DNA of 64,000 nucleotides from Lachnoclostridium sp. An138 (GCF_002160765.1 NZ_NFLF01000020.1:1-64000), one strand, 5' to 3'. Counted from the first letter of the stretch, positions 24,235-33,827 are shown. The notes: generated by a model from the sequence alone, not told the origin. Numbers and translations are program-made.

Positions 24235-25509
24235 TTAGGCCTTCTCCTTCACCGCCCGGTACACTTCCCGGTAACTCTTTCCACTCTTCCGTGCCAGCTC
24301 CCTCACACTCTCATACTCCGGATAAAAAACCTCTCCGCCGTCCGGCAGCGTACACACCTTGACCTTCGCCGTTCCCAGCGGCGTCTCGACTTCCGCAAGC
24401 CGCCGCTCCAGAATGTCGCGCTCTACCCGGCAGCGCCGCACGCCGATGGTGGTCGTCTCCCGAAACAGGATATCATCCATCTCCCGGATATGCTCCTCAT
24501 CACAGAGCACGGAAAGCTTGTAGGCCGGCCGGTTTTTCTTCATGTAAACCGGCGTGAAAAACGCGTCTCTGGCTCCTGCTTCCAGCAGGCATTCCATGGC
24601 ATAGCCAAGGGTCTCTCCGGTGCAGTCGTCGATATTGGTCTCCAGCAGCCACAGGTCTCCCTCCGGCTCTTCCTCGATCAGCATGGCCCGCAGGATATTG
24701 GCTTTCGGGAATTCTTTTTTGCCGGCTCCCAGGCCCACCTTCTTCACGCGGAAGCGTGAAGGCCGCTGTCCTTCGGACAGCGCGGCGATGGCGGCGCCGG
24801 TAGGCGTCACCATCTCGCCCTGCTGCTCCGTCAAACGCAGGGTGAGGTGGTGCGCCGCCGCAATCTCCAGCACCGCGGGCACGGGTACGGGCAGCACTCC
24901 GTGCTGGCAGCGCACGTGCCCGCTGCCTTCCCACAAGTCGGAGACCAGCACCTTCTCCACGCCCAGCTCTTCCAGGCAGGCTGCGGTTCCTACGATATCC
25001 ACGATGGAATCTACGGCGCCCACCTCATGGAAGTGCACCTTCTCCGGCGGACAGCCATGGGCTTTTCCTTCTGCTTCCGCCACAGAGCGGAACATCTGTC
25101 TGGACAGCTCCAGAACCCGCGGCTTCAGATCCGCGGCTTCCAGAATCTCTTCGATGTCCCTCCAGGTCCGGTGTATGTGCGCATGCGCATGACCGCCGTG
25201 GCTATGATGATGTTCCTGGCTATCCCCGTGAATATGTTCGTGGCTGTGATGGTCCTCATGAGCTTCCGTATCGTGGACATGCTCATGGCTGTGCTCTGCC
25301 TCTTCCTCCAGAATCACGTCAAAATCACAGACTTCCAGCCCGTTTTTTATCAGTCTCTGCACTTTTATCTCATACCCGCCCACCGGAAGCTTGGCAAGGG
25401 TCCGGCGCAGGTTCTCTTCAGTGGCTCCGAGATCCAGAAGAGCCGCCACAGTCATATCTCCGCTGATGCCGGAGCGGCACTCCAGATATAAAGTATTTTT
25501 ATCACTCAT
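24235..25509 (-). CDS. larC: Nickel-pincer cofactor biosynthesis protein LarC
   Basis: A 424-aa LarC (DUF111) protein. It starts with the family signature YLECRSGISGDM at residues 8-19, has FHEVGAVDSIVDIVG in the middle and TNIDDCTGE in the C-terminal half. LarC inserts nickel into the pyridinium-3,5-bisthiocarboxylic acid mononucleotide made by LarB and LarE. Between residues about 72 and 112 lies a His/Glu/Asp-rich insertion (HSHEHVHD, HHHSHGGHAHAHIH) that likely binds nickel. In some Lactobacillales larC is split into two frames joined by frameshifting; here it is a single frame. larB lies 2.9 kb away, also leftward, with a LysR gene and ChrA genes between. larA and larE are not in the window. 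Confidence 0.93.
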   Translation of the reverse strand: MSDKNTLYLECRSGISGDMTVAALLDLGATEENLRRTLAKLPVGGYEIKVQRLIKNGLEVCDFDVILEEEAEHSHEHVHDTEAHEDHHSHEHIHGDSQEHHHSHGGHAHAHIHRTWRDIEEILEAADLKPRVLELSRQMFRSVAEAEGKAHGCPPEKVHFHEVGAVDSIVDIVGTAACLEELGVEKVLVSDLWEGSGHVRCQHGVLPVPVPAVLEIAAAHHLTLRLTEQQGEMVTPTGAAIAALSEGQRPSRFRVKKVGLGAGKKEFPKANILRAMLIEEEPEGDLWLLETNIDDCTGETLGYAMECLLEAGARDAFFTPVYMKKNRPAYKLSVLCDEEHIREMDDILFRETTTIGVRRCRVERDILERRLAEVETPLGTAKVKVCTLPDGGEVFYPEYESVRELARKSGKSYREVYRAVKEKA

Positions 25510-25620
25510 GTCTTTTTTTCCTCCTGCAAAACAATTTCCAACCCGGGGTAACGGAACATACGGAATTCTCTCTATCCGCCATGTTCCTCTCTCTTCATCA
25601 TAACGGAAATCCGGATTATT

Positions 25621-26502
25621 TCAAGTTATTTTTCCCGACTCCCGGCACAGCTTCATAAATGCTTTCATATTTTTGGTAAGATACTTACCCTTATGGTAAA
25701 TGATATTCAGGCTGCGCTGCAGCGGATGCTTCAGAGGGATCTGCTTTACTGTCTGCGCTTCGATATCTTTCTTGATGAGAAGATAAGGCAGCACCGCCAC
25801 GCCCAGTCCCTCGGCCACGCTGCGCACAATGGCCTGGGTGCTGCTGCTTTCCATCCTGGGCCGCACAGAAATCTGTCTGACCGCAAAGCAGGCGTCCAGA
25901 ATGTCACGTCCGGCGCTTCCCTTTTCCCGCATGAGAAAGGGATATTGGGCCATTTCTTCCAGCGCAAGCTCCTTCCGGCAGGACAGAGGATGCCCGACCG
26001 GAACGATGGCGCACAATTCATCCTGCATAAACGGCCTGGAACAGATATCCGGATGCTCGGGCTGGTTTTCAATCAGGCCGATGTCTATGGAATTGTCCAG
26101 GATCTTTCTTTCTATGAACGCGGAACGGTTGACGACTACTTCTATCGTAAGCTCCGGATACATTTTCTGATACCGTTCCAGAAGAATCGGAAGAATGTGC
26201 GTGCCGATGGTGATGCTGGTTCCCAGACGCAGGGTACCCAGCGTATCCCAGTTTTTGATTTTTGTCTCCATTTCATCGAACAGGGAGACGATGTGGAGCG
26301 CGTACCCGTAAAATTCTTTTGCCCCTTCTGTGGGAGAAATCCCGCGCCCTATCCGCTCAAACAGACGAATGCCATAATATTCTTCCAGTTCCTTGATCGC
26401 AAGGCTTACCGAGGGCTGCGCCAGATGCAGCTCCTCTGCCGCCCTGGTAATATTGCTGTTTCGAAAAACAGCCGTAAATATTTTCATATGTCTGAGTGTC
26501 AT
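25621..26502 (-). CDS. LysR-family transcriptional regulator
   Basis: This 293-aa protein has the N-terminal LysR winged HTH (MTLRHMKIFTAVFRNSNITRAAEELHLAQPSVS, about residues 1-33 and beyond) and a periplasmic-binding-type effector domain from about residue 90. It is divergent from the ChrA pair across a 141-bp gap containing a LysR-type palindrome. It very probably controls those genes and itself. The effector cannot be read from sequence. The protein has normal length and ends with a typical FMKLCRES helix. Confidence 0.9.
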   Translation of the reverse strand: MTLRHMKIFTAVFRNSNITRAAEELHLAQPSVSLAIKELEEYYGIRLFERIGRGISPTEGAKEFYGYALHIVSLFDEMETKIKNWDTLGTLRLGTSITIGTHILPILLERYQKMYPELTIEVVVNRSAFIERKILDNSIDIGLIENQPEHPDICSRPFMQDELCAIVPVGHPLSCRKELALEEMAQYPFLMREKGSAGRDILDACFAVRQISVRPRMESSSTQAIVRSVAEGLGVAVLPYLLIKKDIEAQTVKQIPLKHPLQRSLNIIYHKGKYLTKNMKAFMKLCRESGKIT

Positions 26503-26580
26503 TTCTATCCTCCTTATCGATGTTCTTCGTTGATATTCTTCATTGCCGCTTTTTATTCATAACAAATTTATTATCCTTAT

Positions 26581-26597
26581 AATAGATTAATACTATT
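26581..26597. promoter_or_regulatory. LysR-type operator between the LysR and ChrA genes
   Basis: AATAG and CTATT flank ATTAATA, giving the T-N11-A pattern (TAG...CTA) typical of LysR binding sites. It lies in the divergent intergenic region, about 47-63 bp upstream of the first ChrA start. Confidence 0.6.
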
Positions 26598-26649
26598 TTA
26601 CATATGAATCAAGACTGAATATACTGAGTGCAAAGGAGGAAAAGTGAAT

Positions 26650-27219
26650 ATGAAAAACAAAAAAGAAGTACTGTTCAAGCTATTTATTTCCACGCTGTAT
26701 CTGAGCGCCTTTACCTTCGGCGGCGGATATGTGATTGTAACGCTGATGAAGAAAAAATTTGTAGATGAGCTGCAGTGGATCGAAGAAGACGAGATGCTGG
26801 ATCTGGTTGCGATCGCCCAGTCTGCTCCGGGCGCGATCGCGGTAAACGGAGCCATCGTGGTAGGCTATAAACTGGCCGGGATCATCGGTGTCCTTACGGC
26901 TATTATCGCCACAATTATTCCGCCTTTTGTTATCATCTCTCTGATTTCCGTTTTTTACGCCGCTTTTCGGAGCAATGTGATTATCAGCCAGCTTCTGGAA
27001 GGAATGCAGGCCGGTGTCGGAGCCGTCATCGCCGCGGTCGTATATGAGATGGGCCTTGGCGTCGCCCAGAGCAGGAACGCCGCGTCCATCCTGATTATGA
27101 TAACCGCGTTTGTTGCGGCCTGTGTGTTCCAGGTCAATGTCATATACATTGTGCTGATATGTATTCTGATTGGTATTGTCAGAACCTGTATCCATCATAA
27201 GAAGGAGGCGGTAAAATGA
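26650..27219 (+). CDS. ChrA-type transporter subunit, N-terminal half
   Basis: A 189-aa membrane protein of the short-chain ChrA family. It has LSAFTFGGGYVIVTLMKK near the start, the DLVAIAQSAPGAIAVN motif, and about six hydrophobic segments. Short ChrA proteins work as heteropairs of two ~190-aa halves; the second half follows with a 4-bp ATGA overlap. The family exports chromate in some bacteria, but many anaerobe members have unknown substrates. ATG 26650 is preferred because AAAGGAGG lies 10 bases upstream; ATG 26644 is a close alternative, but its spacing is short. It is probably regulated by the divergent LysR protein. Confidence 0.88.
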   Translation: MKNKKEVLFKLFISTLYLSAFTFGGGYVIVTLMKKKFVDELQWIEEDEMLDLVAIAQSAPGAIAVNGAIVVGYKLAGIIGVLTAIIATIIPPFVIISLISVFYAAFRSNVIISQLLEGMQAGVGAVIAAVVYEMGLGVAQSRNAASILIMITAFVAACVFQVNVIYIVLICILIGIVRTCIHHKKEAVK

Positions 27220-27779
27220 TTTATTTGCAGCTGTTTTTAAGCTTTCTCCAGATCGGCCTGTTCAGTTTCGGCGGCGGATACGCAGCCATGCCCCTTATAC
27301 AGGGACAGGTAGTGTCCACCCATGGCTGGCTCAGCATGAGCGAGTTTACCGACCTGATTACGATTTCCCAAATGACTCCCGGACCTATCGCTGTCAATTC
27401 CGCCACGTTTGTGGGAATCAAAATCGCCGGCATTCCCGGAGCGCTGATAGCCACTATCGGATGCATCCTGCCTTCCTGTATTATCGTAACGCTGATTGCG
27501 AAGCTTTATCTGAAATACCAGAATGTAGACACGCTGCAGAGCGTTCTGAATTCTCTGCGTCCTGCCGTAGTCGCCATGATCGCCTCCGCCGGAATTTCGA
27601 TTCTGATCTCCGCCTTCTGGGGAAGCGAAGCCATCGTTACCCTTGCCGGCACCCGCTGGTCTCTGGTGGCAATCTTTGCGGTCTGCGTCCTGCTGCTTCA
27701 GAAATTTAAAATGAATCCCATCTGGGTCATGATTCTTGCCGGCGTTATAAAAGCTGTCCTGTCTTTTGCCGGACTCTGA
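27216..27779 (+). CDS. ChrA-type transporter subunit, C-terminal half
   Basis: The 187-aa partner of the preceding gene. It has FSFGGGYAAMPLIQ, the ISQMTPGPIAVNSATFVG motif and six predicted membrane segments. The two halves overlap by 4 bp, which ensures equal expression, and together equal one long-chain ChrA. The next gene overlaps its stop codon through an ATGA, although the likely real start of that gene is 24 bp later. Confidence 0.88.
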   Translation: MIYLQLFLSFLQIGLFSFGGGYAAMPLIQGQVVSTHGWLSMSEFTDLITISQMTPGPIAVNSATFVGIKIAGIPGALIATIGCILPSCIIVTLIAKLYLKYQNVDTLQSVLNSLRPAVVAMIASAGISILISAFWGSEAIVTLAGTRWSLVAIFAVCVLLLQKFKMNPIWVMILAGVIKAVLSFAGL

Positions 27780-27802
27780 TGAAAGGTTTGGAGGGTGAGA
27801 AA

Positions 27803-28303
27803 ATGAAAATTACCGTAAAATCATGTGTAAACAGATATGAACTCTACACAGAACCAGATAACAGACTGATCGGCCAGCTTCGAAAGAAGCGCTGCGGCGG
27901 AAAGAAACTGGACATTCTGGATGCTGAAGGAAATCTGGCCGCGTCCGTCCACCAGGAAGAAGAAACGCTTTTCATCACAGGCAGAGACGGCAGGACGGTT
28001 TCCTGCATGCTGCTGTACAAAGAAGACGGCAGCGGGCACAAAATTTCCGGCTCTCTGGTCCGTCCTCCCATGCCGGAACGGATTCAGCTGAATCTTCCCC
28101 AGGGAAGTCTTTCTGTCATTCAGACGCCCCGCCGGAATTTCGAAGTCTATCTGAATGACCGGAAAATCTGCGAAATGACACATATGCTTGGGCTGGCCAA
28201 GGAGATTCATATTCTGTCCGACGGAATTCAGGATACCTATTGCAGCATTCTGTTTGCTCTTGCGTTTCTGATGCTGCACGACGACGATATCGACATCATC
28301 TAA
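27803..28303 (+). CDS. LURP-one/tubby-like hypothetical protein
   Basis: A 166-aa beta-rich protein (MKITVKSCVNRYELYTEPDN...). It has repeated strand-turn-strand pieces (KLDILDAEGNLAASV, EETLFITGRDGR, NFEVYLNDRKICEM) and a hydrophobic C-terminal helix (YCSILFALAFLML). The pattern suggests a LURP1/tubby-like fold, which is not certain. ATG 27803 has a GGAGGGTGA box 5-12 bases upstream. An earlier ATG at 27779 overlaps the chrA stop but lacks a box. It is probably the last gene of the ChrA operon, since a strong terminator follows. Confidence 0.6.
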   Translation: MKITVKSCVNRYELYTEPDNRLIGQLRKKRCGGKKLDILDAEGNLAASVHQEEETLFITGRDGRTVSCMLLYKEDGSGHKISGSLVRPPMPERIQLNLPQGSLSVIQTPRRNFEVYLNDRKICEMTHMLGLAKEIHILSDGIQDTYCSILFALAFLMLHDDDIDII

Positions 28304-28319
28304 TTTTTTCCTTTGATAC

Positions 28320-28366
28320 GGAGGCGGCGCCCGGACACCAGGTCCGGGACACCGCCTCCCTTTTTC
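28320..28366. terminator. Strong terminator between the ChrA operon and larB
   Basis: A GGAGGCGG...CCGCCTCC stem with an inner CCCGGAC/GTCCGGG stem is followed by CTTTTT on the + strand. It ends the ChrA operon; larB ends just beyond it on the other strand. Confidence 0.85.
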
Positions 28367-28408
28367 CACAGTTCTGCCTGCCCGGCTTACTGCCGTCTGC
28401 CCTGGCTT

Positions 28409-29161
28409 CTAATTTCTTTTCCCGCAGGCAAGCCGGTTAATCTGGGTCGCCACATAAGCCGCCCCGTAGCCGTTGTCAATATTTACTGTCGTAATCCCGT
28501 TCGCGCAGGAATTCAGCATGGTCAGAAGCGCCGACAGTCCTCCAAAGCTGGCCCCGTAGCCTACAGACGTGGGAACCGCGATAACAGGCACATCCACCAG
28601 ACCGGCCACCACGCCGGCCAGAGCCCCTTCCATGCCGGCTGCGGCAATGACGCAGTTCGCTCCATGGAAGACATCCAGATTCGAAAGCAGCCGGTGTATT
28701 CCGGCCACGCCCACATCAAAGAGGCGGACCACATTCGTTCCAAAAAACTCTGCCACCTGAGCGGCCTCTTCCGCCACAGGCACATCGGCCGTGCCTCCGG
28801 TGCAGACCACAACGCGTCCGATATGTTCTTTTTCCCGTTTTTCCACTTTCAGAATCCGGGAAATCTCATCCCATACAGCTTCCGGGACAGCCTCTTTCAC
28901 CGCCTCATACTGTTCCCGGCTGGCTCGGGTTCCCAGCACATCGATTCCTTCTGATGTCAGAGTCTGGTAGATCCTGACCAGATGCTCCGTGGCCTTGCCC
29001 TGGCAGTAAACCACTTCTTCAAAGCCCTGGCGGACCTTCCGGTGATGATCCAGCTTTGCGAAGCCCAGATCTTCATAAGGAAGATTCTTCAGCTGTTCTT
29101 CCGCCTGCTCTATCGTAATTTCATTGTTTTTCACCTGAGTCAACAGTTTCGCTACGTCCAT
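28409..29161 (-). CDS. larB: Nickel-pincer cofactor biosynthesis protein LarB
   Basis: A 250-aa LarB. The N-terminal 110 residues are helical. The C-terminal PurE-like (AIR carboxylase) domain has VVCTGGTADVPVAEEAA, VAAAGMEGALAGVVAGL and VPTSVGYGASFGG, which are family hallmarks. LarB carboxylates the pyridinium ring of nicotinic acid adenine dinucleotide and hydrolyses its phosphoanhydride, the first step of the cofactor used by LarA-type racemases. The gene is alone on its strand, and larC lies 2.9 kb further left. A 25-bp palindrome at 29225-29249 lies 64 bp upstream of its start and may be regulatory. Confidence 0.93.
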   Translation of the reverse strand: MDVAKLLTQVKNNEITIEQAEEQLKNLPYEDLGFAKLDHHRKVRQGFEEVVYCQGKATEHLVRIYQTLTSEGIDVLGTRASREQYEAVKEAVPEAVWDEISRILKVEKREKEHIGRVVVCTGGTADVPVAEEAAQVAEFFGTNVVRLFDVGVAGIHRLLSNLDVFHGANCVIAAAGMEGALAGVVAGLVDVPVIAVPTSVGYGASFGGLSALLTMLNSCANGITTVNIDNGYGAAYVATQINRLACGKRN

Positions 29162-29224
29162 GATGTCTCTTCGCCTCCTCGTGTCTCCTGCGGGGAACTG
29201 TCCGCGCAGATCATGTCTTTTTCG

Positions 29225-29249
29225 TCACGGTTCAGGCCCTGAACCGTGA
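29225..29249. promoter_or_regulatory. Perfect palindrome upstream of larB
   Basis: TCACGGTTCAG, a GCC centre and CTGAACCGTGA form perfect 11-base arms, between larB (leftward) and deoC (rightward). It is either an operator, possibly for a metal or lactate regulator, or an RNA hairpin. The T-rich flank is weak. Confidence 0.5.
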
Positions 29250-29393
29250 TTTTCTTCATCATACCACAGTCTGCATCCCGGTACAAGCGCACGGCTCCTT
29301 CCCTTTCTCTTTCCTTTTCACAGCGGACAGAATCTGCTATACTGTAAAAAGGCCCAAATGACTATTTTCATATATTTCCGAGGAGGTACTCTT

Positions 29394-30062
29394 ATGTCAG
29401 ATTTATCACTTACCCGCAGCGGTCTTGCTGCATACATCGATCATACGCTTCTGAAGCCTGACGCGTCCCGCGCCCAGATAGAGGCTGTCTGCGCAGAAGC
29501 GAAACAATACCGCTTCGCCTCTGTCTGTGTGAATCCCTGCTGGATTCCTGTCGTGGCGGAGGAACTGAAAGGCACCGGCATAGCGCCCTGCTGTGTCATC
29601 GGTTTCCCGCTGGGAGCCAGCTTTTCTTCCATAAAAGCGGAAGAAGCCAGAACTGCCGTTTCCGCGGGAGCAAAGGAAATCGATATGGTCATCAATATAG
29701 GCGCTGTAAAAAGCGGAGACTGGGAACTGGTGCGAAAGGACATCGCCGCTGTGAATGAAGCGAAAGGGCCTGCGAAACTGAAGGTGATCATGGAAACCTG
29801 CCTTCTGACCGATGAGGAAAAGATCCAGGTCTGCAAAATTGCGAAGGAAACAGGTGCGGATTTTGTAAAGACTTCCACCGGTTTCTCTACCGGAGGCGCC
29901 ACCGTTCATGACGTGGCTCTTATGCGGAAAACAGTAGGACCGGATATGGGCGTAAAGGCTTCCGGCGGCATCCGGACACTGGAGGACGCCTTATCCATGA
30001 TCGAGGCGGGCGCAAACCGTCTCGGAGCCAGCGCCGGCGTAAAGATCGTGGAGGCCCTCTAA
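29394..30062 (+). CDS. deoC: Deoxyribose-phosphate aldolase
   Basis: The 222-aa product is a class I aldolase of the DeoC family. It has an N-terminal [12 protein letters not shown], a middle [11 protein letters not shown], and the Schiff-base lysine in [12 protein letters not shown], followed by VKASGGIRT. It splits 2-deoxyribose-5-phosphate to acetaldehyde and glyceraldehyde-3-phosphate in nucleoside catabolism. ATG 29394 is chosen because GAGGAGG ends 6-7 bases upstream and homologs begin here. An in-frame ATG at 29358 lacks a box. A strong terminator follows at 30145; it appears to be a single-gene unit. Confidence 0.95.
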   Translation: MSDLSLTRSGLAAYIDHTLLKPDASRAQIEAVCAEAKQYRFASVCVNPCWIPVVAEELKGTGIAPCCVIGFPLGASFSSIKAEEARTAVSAGAKEIDMVINIGAVKSGDWELVRKDIAAVNEAKGPAKLKVIMETCLLTDEEKIQVCKIAKETGADFVKTSTGFSTGGATVHDVALMRKTVGPDMGVKASGGIRTLEDALSMIEAGANRLGASAGVKIVEAL

Positions 30063-30144
30063 CTCTTTTTTAACAAGGCGTATTGCGGCATTTCGCCGCG
30101 CAAAGGGATAAAGGAGCAGTCAAAATAACCTGCCTGTTCCTGAC

Positions 30145-30177
30145 AAAAGAGCCGGGGAAAATTGCCCCGGCTCTTTT
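30145..30177. terminator. Bidirectional terminator between deoC and fucI
   Basis: AAAAGAGCCGGGG and CCCCGGCTCTTTT form a perfect stem with an AAAATTG loop. It serves the converging deoC and fucI genes. Confidence 0.9.
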
Positions 30178-30212
30178 GCCTTTGATCTATGATTATCCTA
30201 ACACTCTCACTC

Positions 30213-32018
30213 TTATCTCATGGTCCGATACAGCGGTCCGTAAGTAGCGCATGCACGGAAATCCTGTCCCTCTTTGTCCATTCCAAACGCGTTCCATGCG
30301 GCCGGACGGAAGATCTTCTCTTCCGGCACATTGTGCATGCACACCGGAATTCTCAGCATGGAGCACATGGTAATCAGGTCTGCGCCGATATGGCCGTAGC
30401 TGATTGCGCCATGGTTTGCGCCCCAGTTGTTCATCACATCATACGCGCTCTTGAAGGCTCCCTTTCCTGTGCAGCGCGGTGTGAACCAGGTGCAGGGCCA
30501 GGTCGGATTTGTACGTTCCATCAGGATATCTGAAACCTCATCCGGCAGTTTTACAGTCCAGCCCTCTGCGATCTGCATCACAGGTCCAAGTCCCTTTACC
30601 AGGTTCAGACGAATCATGGTGACAGGCATCTCGGCTCTCGTGGTGAAGTGAGAGGAGAATCCGCCGCCGCGGAAGTTATCAAAGCCGGCCTCGCACCATA
30701 CGGTAGCATCGGTCATCTTCTTGATATCCTCATCGGTTACATCCCACCACTGCTTCATGACATGGTTGCCATTTTCGTCTGTGCACTCGCCGCAGGCATC
30801 CAGGCAGGCAGCGCCGGAGTTCAGCAGATGGATGATACCGCCGTTCTCTTTTGCATGTCCCTCAAGGTCATAGCCGGTCACGCGCTTGGTAGCCTCCGGT
30901 GACCAGTAAGTACGCACATCCGCAAAGATCTGGGCGCGGTTGGTCAGAAGTTTCATGAACAGCATTCCAAGACCATTCAGCACGTCGTTCTCCGTAGCCA
31001 GAATGATGGGCTCTTTCTTTCCTTCAAAATCAAAGGAAGAGTTCAGAACTGCCTCCGGATAGTCGCAGTTCGGCCAGTGGTCTGTCCACTGACGCTGTCC
31101 CTGGAATCCGCCGGCAATGGCGTTATGTCCCAGCATTTCCTCATCAAACTGCGGCGGCAGGTTCTTGTTGCCTTTCATCAGATCCTTGATGATGCAGTAC
31201 ATTTTGATGGTGAATTCCCACTGCTTATCTTTCTGCTCACGATTGAATTTTACAAAATCAGGATTGTCGTCGCGGCCTTCCTTACAATGTTCCTTTGTCC
31301 AGGCAAGGGCTCTCTCATACTCTTCATGATCATAGATGCCCTCTTCCATACGGCGGAGAATCTCCACCTCATCGATAGACTCTACGCGCATGCCCAGATA
31401 CTCTTCCATAAACGCCTGATCAATGATGGAGCCGCCGATTCCCATACACATGGAACCAATCTGCAGATAGGATTTGCCCTTCATGGTAGCGGCTGCAATA
31501 GCAGCGCGGCCGAAGCGGAGCAGCTTTTCCTTTACATCCTCAGGAATCTCCGTCACCTGATCTCTATCCTGTACTTCATGTCCGTAAATGCCGAATGCCG
31601 GAAGTCCCTTCTGTGCGTGGGTAGCCAGAACGGATGCCAGATACACTGCGCCCGGACGCTCGGTTCCATTGAATCCCCACACACCTTTGATGGTCAGCGG
31701 GTCCATATCCATGGTCTCTGAGCCGTAGCACCAGCAGGGAGTCACTGTCAGCGTAATGCCCACGCCTTCCTTCTGGAATTTCTCCGCGCAGGCGGCAGAC
31801 TCCGGAACACGGCCGATCGTCGTATCTGCGATCACGACCTTCACCTTTGAGCCGTCTGAATAGCGAAGATTCTCTTCAAACAGCGCTTTGGCAGCCTCAG
31901 CCAGTGCCATAGTCTGATCTTCCAGACTGTCTCTCAGCTTCATGGGGCCGGTTCTTCCATCGATAACAGGACGAATGCCGATTGCGGGATAACTTCCGAT
32001 AAGTGTTTTGTTTGCCAC
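30213..32018 (-). CDS. fucI: L-fucose isomerase
   Basis: A 601-aa FucI, matching the family length (~590-600). It begins [20 protein letters not shown]. Inside are the metal-binding region residues ([19 protein letters not shown]) and a late [16 protein letters not shown]. The enzyme converts L-fucose to L-fuculose (also D-arabinose to D-ribulose). I use GTG 32018 because GGAGGG lies 8 bases upstream and homologs start here; upstream in-frame codons to 32144 lack a box. The divergent AraC gene at 32252 probably regulates it. Fuculokinase and aldolase genes are not visible in the window. Confidence 0.95.
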   Translation of the reverse strand: MANKTLIGSYPAIGIRPVIDGRTGPMKLRDSLEDQTMALAEAAKALFEENLRYSDGSKVKVVIADTTIGRVPESAACAEKFQKEGVGITLTVTPCWCYGSETMDMDPLTIKGVWGFNGTERPGAVYLASVLATHAQKGLPAFGIYGHEVQDRDQVTEIPEDVKEKLLRFGRAAIAAATMKGKSYLQIGSMCMGIGGSIIDQAFMEEYLGMRVESIDEVEILRRMEEGIYDHEEYERALAWTKEHCKEGRDDNPDFVKFNREQKDKQWEFTIKMYCIIKDLMKGNKNLPPQFDEEMLGHNAIAGGFQGQRQWTDHWPNCDYPEAVLNSSFDFEGKKEPIILATENDVLNGLGMLFMKLLTNRAQIFADVRTYWSPEATKRVTGYDLEGHAKENGGIIHLLNSGAACLDACGECTDENGNHVMKQWWDVTDEDIKKMTDATVWCEAGFDNFRGGGFSSHFTTRAEMPVTMIRLNLVKGLGPVMQIAEGWTVKLPDEVSDILMERTNPTWPCTWFTPRCTGKGAFKSAYDVMNNWGANHGAISYGHIGADLITMCSMLRIPVCMHNVPEEKIFRPAAWNAFGMDKEGQDFRACATYGPLYRTMR

Positions 32019-32251
32019 TTTCAATACCCTCCGTTTCCTTAAATTACTTTTCCGTTTGATAAAGGATTTGCGCAAAGCGGAAATCCCCGTTCTTGATGAC
32101 CTAATTATATAACAGTTCAGGGAAAATTGCACGTAAAATTCCATTCATATCTGGACATTTTTTGTGCTAATTGTTATACTTTCTTTATAACAAAACCGCT
32201 TTTTTATTCATTCCACCCAAAATACACTTTCAAGAAAGGCACAGGAGAGAT

Positions 32252-33175
32252 ATGAAAGCATTCCACGAGGTGCGCAGCTACGATTCGGATTTCATGGTCT
32301 GGCATTCCAATTACGAAAATATCGGTTTTCTCGCCCACTGGCACAAGGAGATCGAACTGATTTACGTGCGTTCAGGAAGCTGTTCTTTAAGCATCACCGA
32401 TCACTCTTTCACAGCCCATGCCGGCGATCTGGCCGTCTGCGAAAGCGGCGTGATTCATTACAGCGATTCTCACGGCATGGACAATTCCCTGGATTTCATC
32501 ATATTTGACACTTCCATTCTGGGACAGCTCTTTCAGAACCCGGGCTTCACCTTTCCGCTGGTGACAAAAGAGCAGCTGGAAAGCTATGGCCTGACCGCCC
32601 GCCTGGAGGCCCTGATCCGCACCGTATCCAGCGAGCTTACAGATAAGGCGCCTTTCTACCAGGACGTGGTTACTTCATCCATTCAAACCTTCTGGGCCCT
32701 TTTAAAACGATTCCATCCCAGAGCCGACGCCGATCAGCTTCCCGACGGCCGCCGCTCCCGGATGCTCTCGGAGCTGCAGGAGCTCCTTGCCTATATCGAT
32801 GTGCACTATGCGGATAACATCTCCCTGGAATACGCGGCCGGGCGCATGAATTTCAGCCCCAGCCATTTTTCCAAAACCTTTAAAAAGCTGATGGGAATTA
32901 ATTTTGTAACCTATCTGAATATGGTACGGGTGGAACAGGCCGCGCAGGAACTGCGCCATACGGAAAAGAAATTTACAGACGTGGCGTTAAGCTGCGGCTT
33001 CAATAATATCCGGACTTTCAACCGGGTCTTCAAGGAGATCACCGGCTGTACGCCTTCGGAATTTCTGGCTCTGCCGGACCCGGATCTCTACAAGCGCACC
33101 TACTACAACCGCCGTTCAGAAGAAAAGGAGTATGTGAGAGATGATTCCATGACTCTCGTGAAAAACTTTCAATAA
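32252..33175 (+). CDS. AraC-family regulator, divergent from fucI
   Basis: A 307-aa protein with an N-terminal cupin sensor domain (HWHKEIELIYVRSGSCSL near residue 28). The C-terminal double HTH has ISLEYAAGRMNFSPSHFSKTFKK and FTDVALSCGFNNIRTFNRVFKE. Such regulators sense sugars. The divergent arrangement with fucI (233-bp gap) suggests control of fucose use. An ACAGGAGAG box precedes ATG 32252. The longer frame back to 32171 is unlikely to be used. Confidence 0.9.
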   Translation: MKAFHEVRSYDSDFMVWHSNYENIGFLAHWHKEIELIYVRSGSCSLSITDHSFTAHAGDLAVCESGVIHYSDSHGMDNSLDFIIFDTSILGQLFQNPGFTFPLVTKEQLESYGLTARLEALIRTVSSELTDKAPFYQDVVTSSIQTFWALLKRFHPRADADQLPDGRRSRMLSELQELLAYIDVHYADNISLEYAAGRMNFSPSHFSKTFKKLMGINFVTYLNMVRVEQAAQELRHTEKKFTDVALSCGFNNIRTFNRVFKEITGCTPSEFLALPDPDLYKRTYYNRRSEEKEYVRDDSMTLVKNFQ

Positions 33176-33299
33176 TCCAGAGCGATGACTGCCATCGTAT
33201 GAAGCCGCCGCGCCCCGCAACCGCAGCACTGCTTCATACGCCGGCCTGCCTTTCTCTCTCAAATTTATATCATCAATATAATAAGAAGGAGGCTTTTTC

Positions 33300-33776
33300 A
33301 TGTCAGAAAAACCCGTATTGTACCGGAAACGCCTGATCCCCTCTGAATGCATCCGCCTGGACAGCGACGAGATTCTGCTGCGCAGCGGCCGCCTGCTCGT
33401 CACCCGTTGGAAAACCATCCGTCCCAAGAAAACCCTAAGCCACGGAGCCTCCTGCTATCTTCTGGACAAAGGCTGGAAAATCAGCCGTTTTCTTGATCAT
33501 GAGGACCGTCTGATCTGCTGGTACTGCGACATCATCGATTATTCCCACGACGCCGGAACGGATACCTACATCTTCACCGACCTGCTGGCCGATGTGCTCA
33601 TCTATCCCTCCGGCGAGATCCGCGTCGTAGACCTGGACGAAGTGGCCCAGGCCCTGGAAGAAGGACTGCTGACTCCGGAGCAGGCCTGCGTCTGCATGCG
33701 CAGACTGGACGGCCTGCTCCGGGAAATCTACGCCGGCAGCCTGCTGCCGGCGCTGGAGGAGTATTGGCCGGGGTGA
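33300..33776 (+). CDS. DUF402-domain protein (nucleoside di/triphosphatase-like)
   Basis: A 158-aa DUF402 protein with a beta-barrel-like pattern: KISRFLDHEDRLICWYCDIIDY, TDLLADVLIYPSGEIRVVDLDEV and a C-terminal helical part. Some members, such as Ntdp and FomD, hydrolyse nucleotides using metal-binding Asp and Glu residues of these blocks. The ATG is preceded by AGAAGGAGGC. It follows the AraC gene by 124 bp. Enzyme activity is inferred from the family. Confidence 0.8.
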   Translation: MSEKPVLYRKRLIPSECIRLDSDEILLRSGRLLVTRWKTIRPKKTLSHGASCYLLDKGWKISRFLDHEDRLICWYCDIIDYSHDAGTDTYIFTDLLADVLIYPSGEIRVVDLDEVAQALEEGLLTPEQACVCMRRLDGLLREIYAGSLLPALEEYWPG

Positions 33777-33827
33777 GGAAGGTCTCCATTGACACAGCAC
33801 AGCTTTATAGTATTTTATAAAAAAGAG

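Noticed and set aside
23401-24240. CRISPR array or tRNA in gaps between small frames
   Set aside because: No regularly spaced repeats and no cloverleaf pattern seen here or elsewhere in the window.
24500-25192. Long open frames in other frames and on the opposite strand of larC
   Set aside because: They are shadows produced by the GC-rich, biased codons of larC.
24235-25509. Programmed frameshift in larC
   Set aside because: Both halves are already in one continuous frame here.
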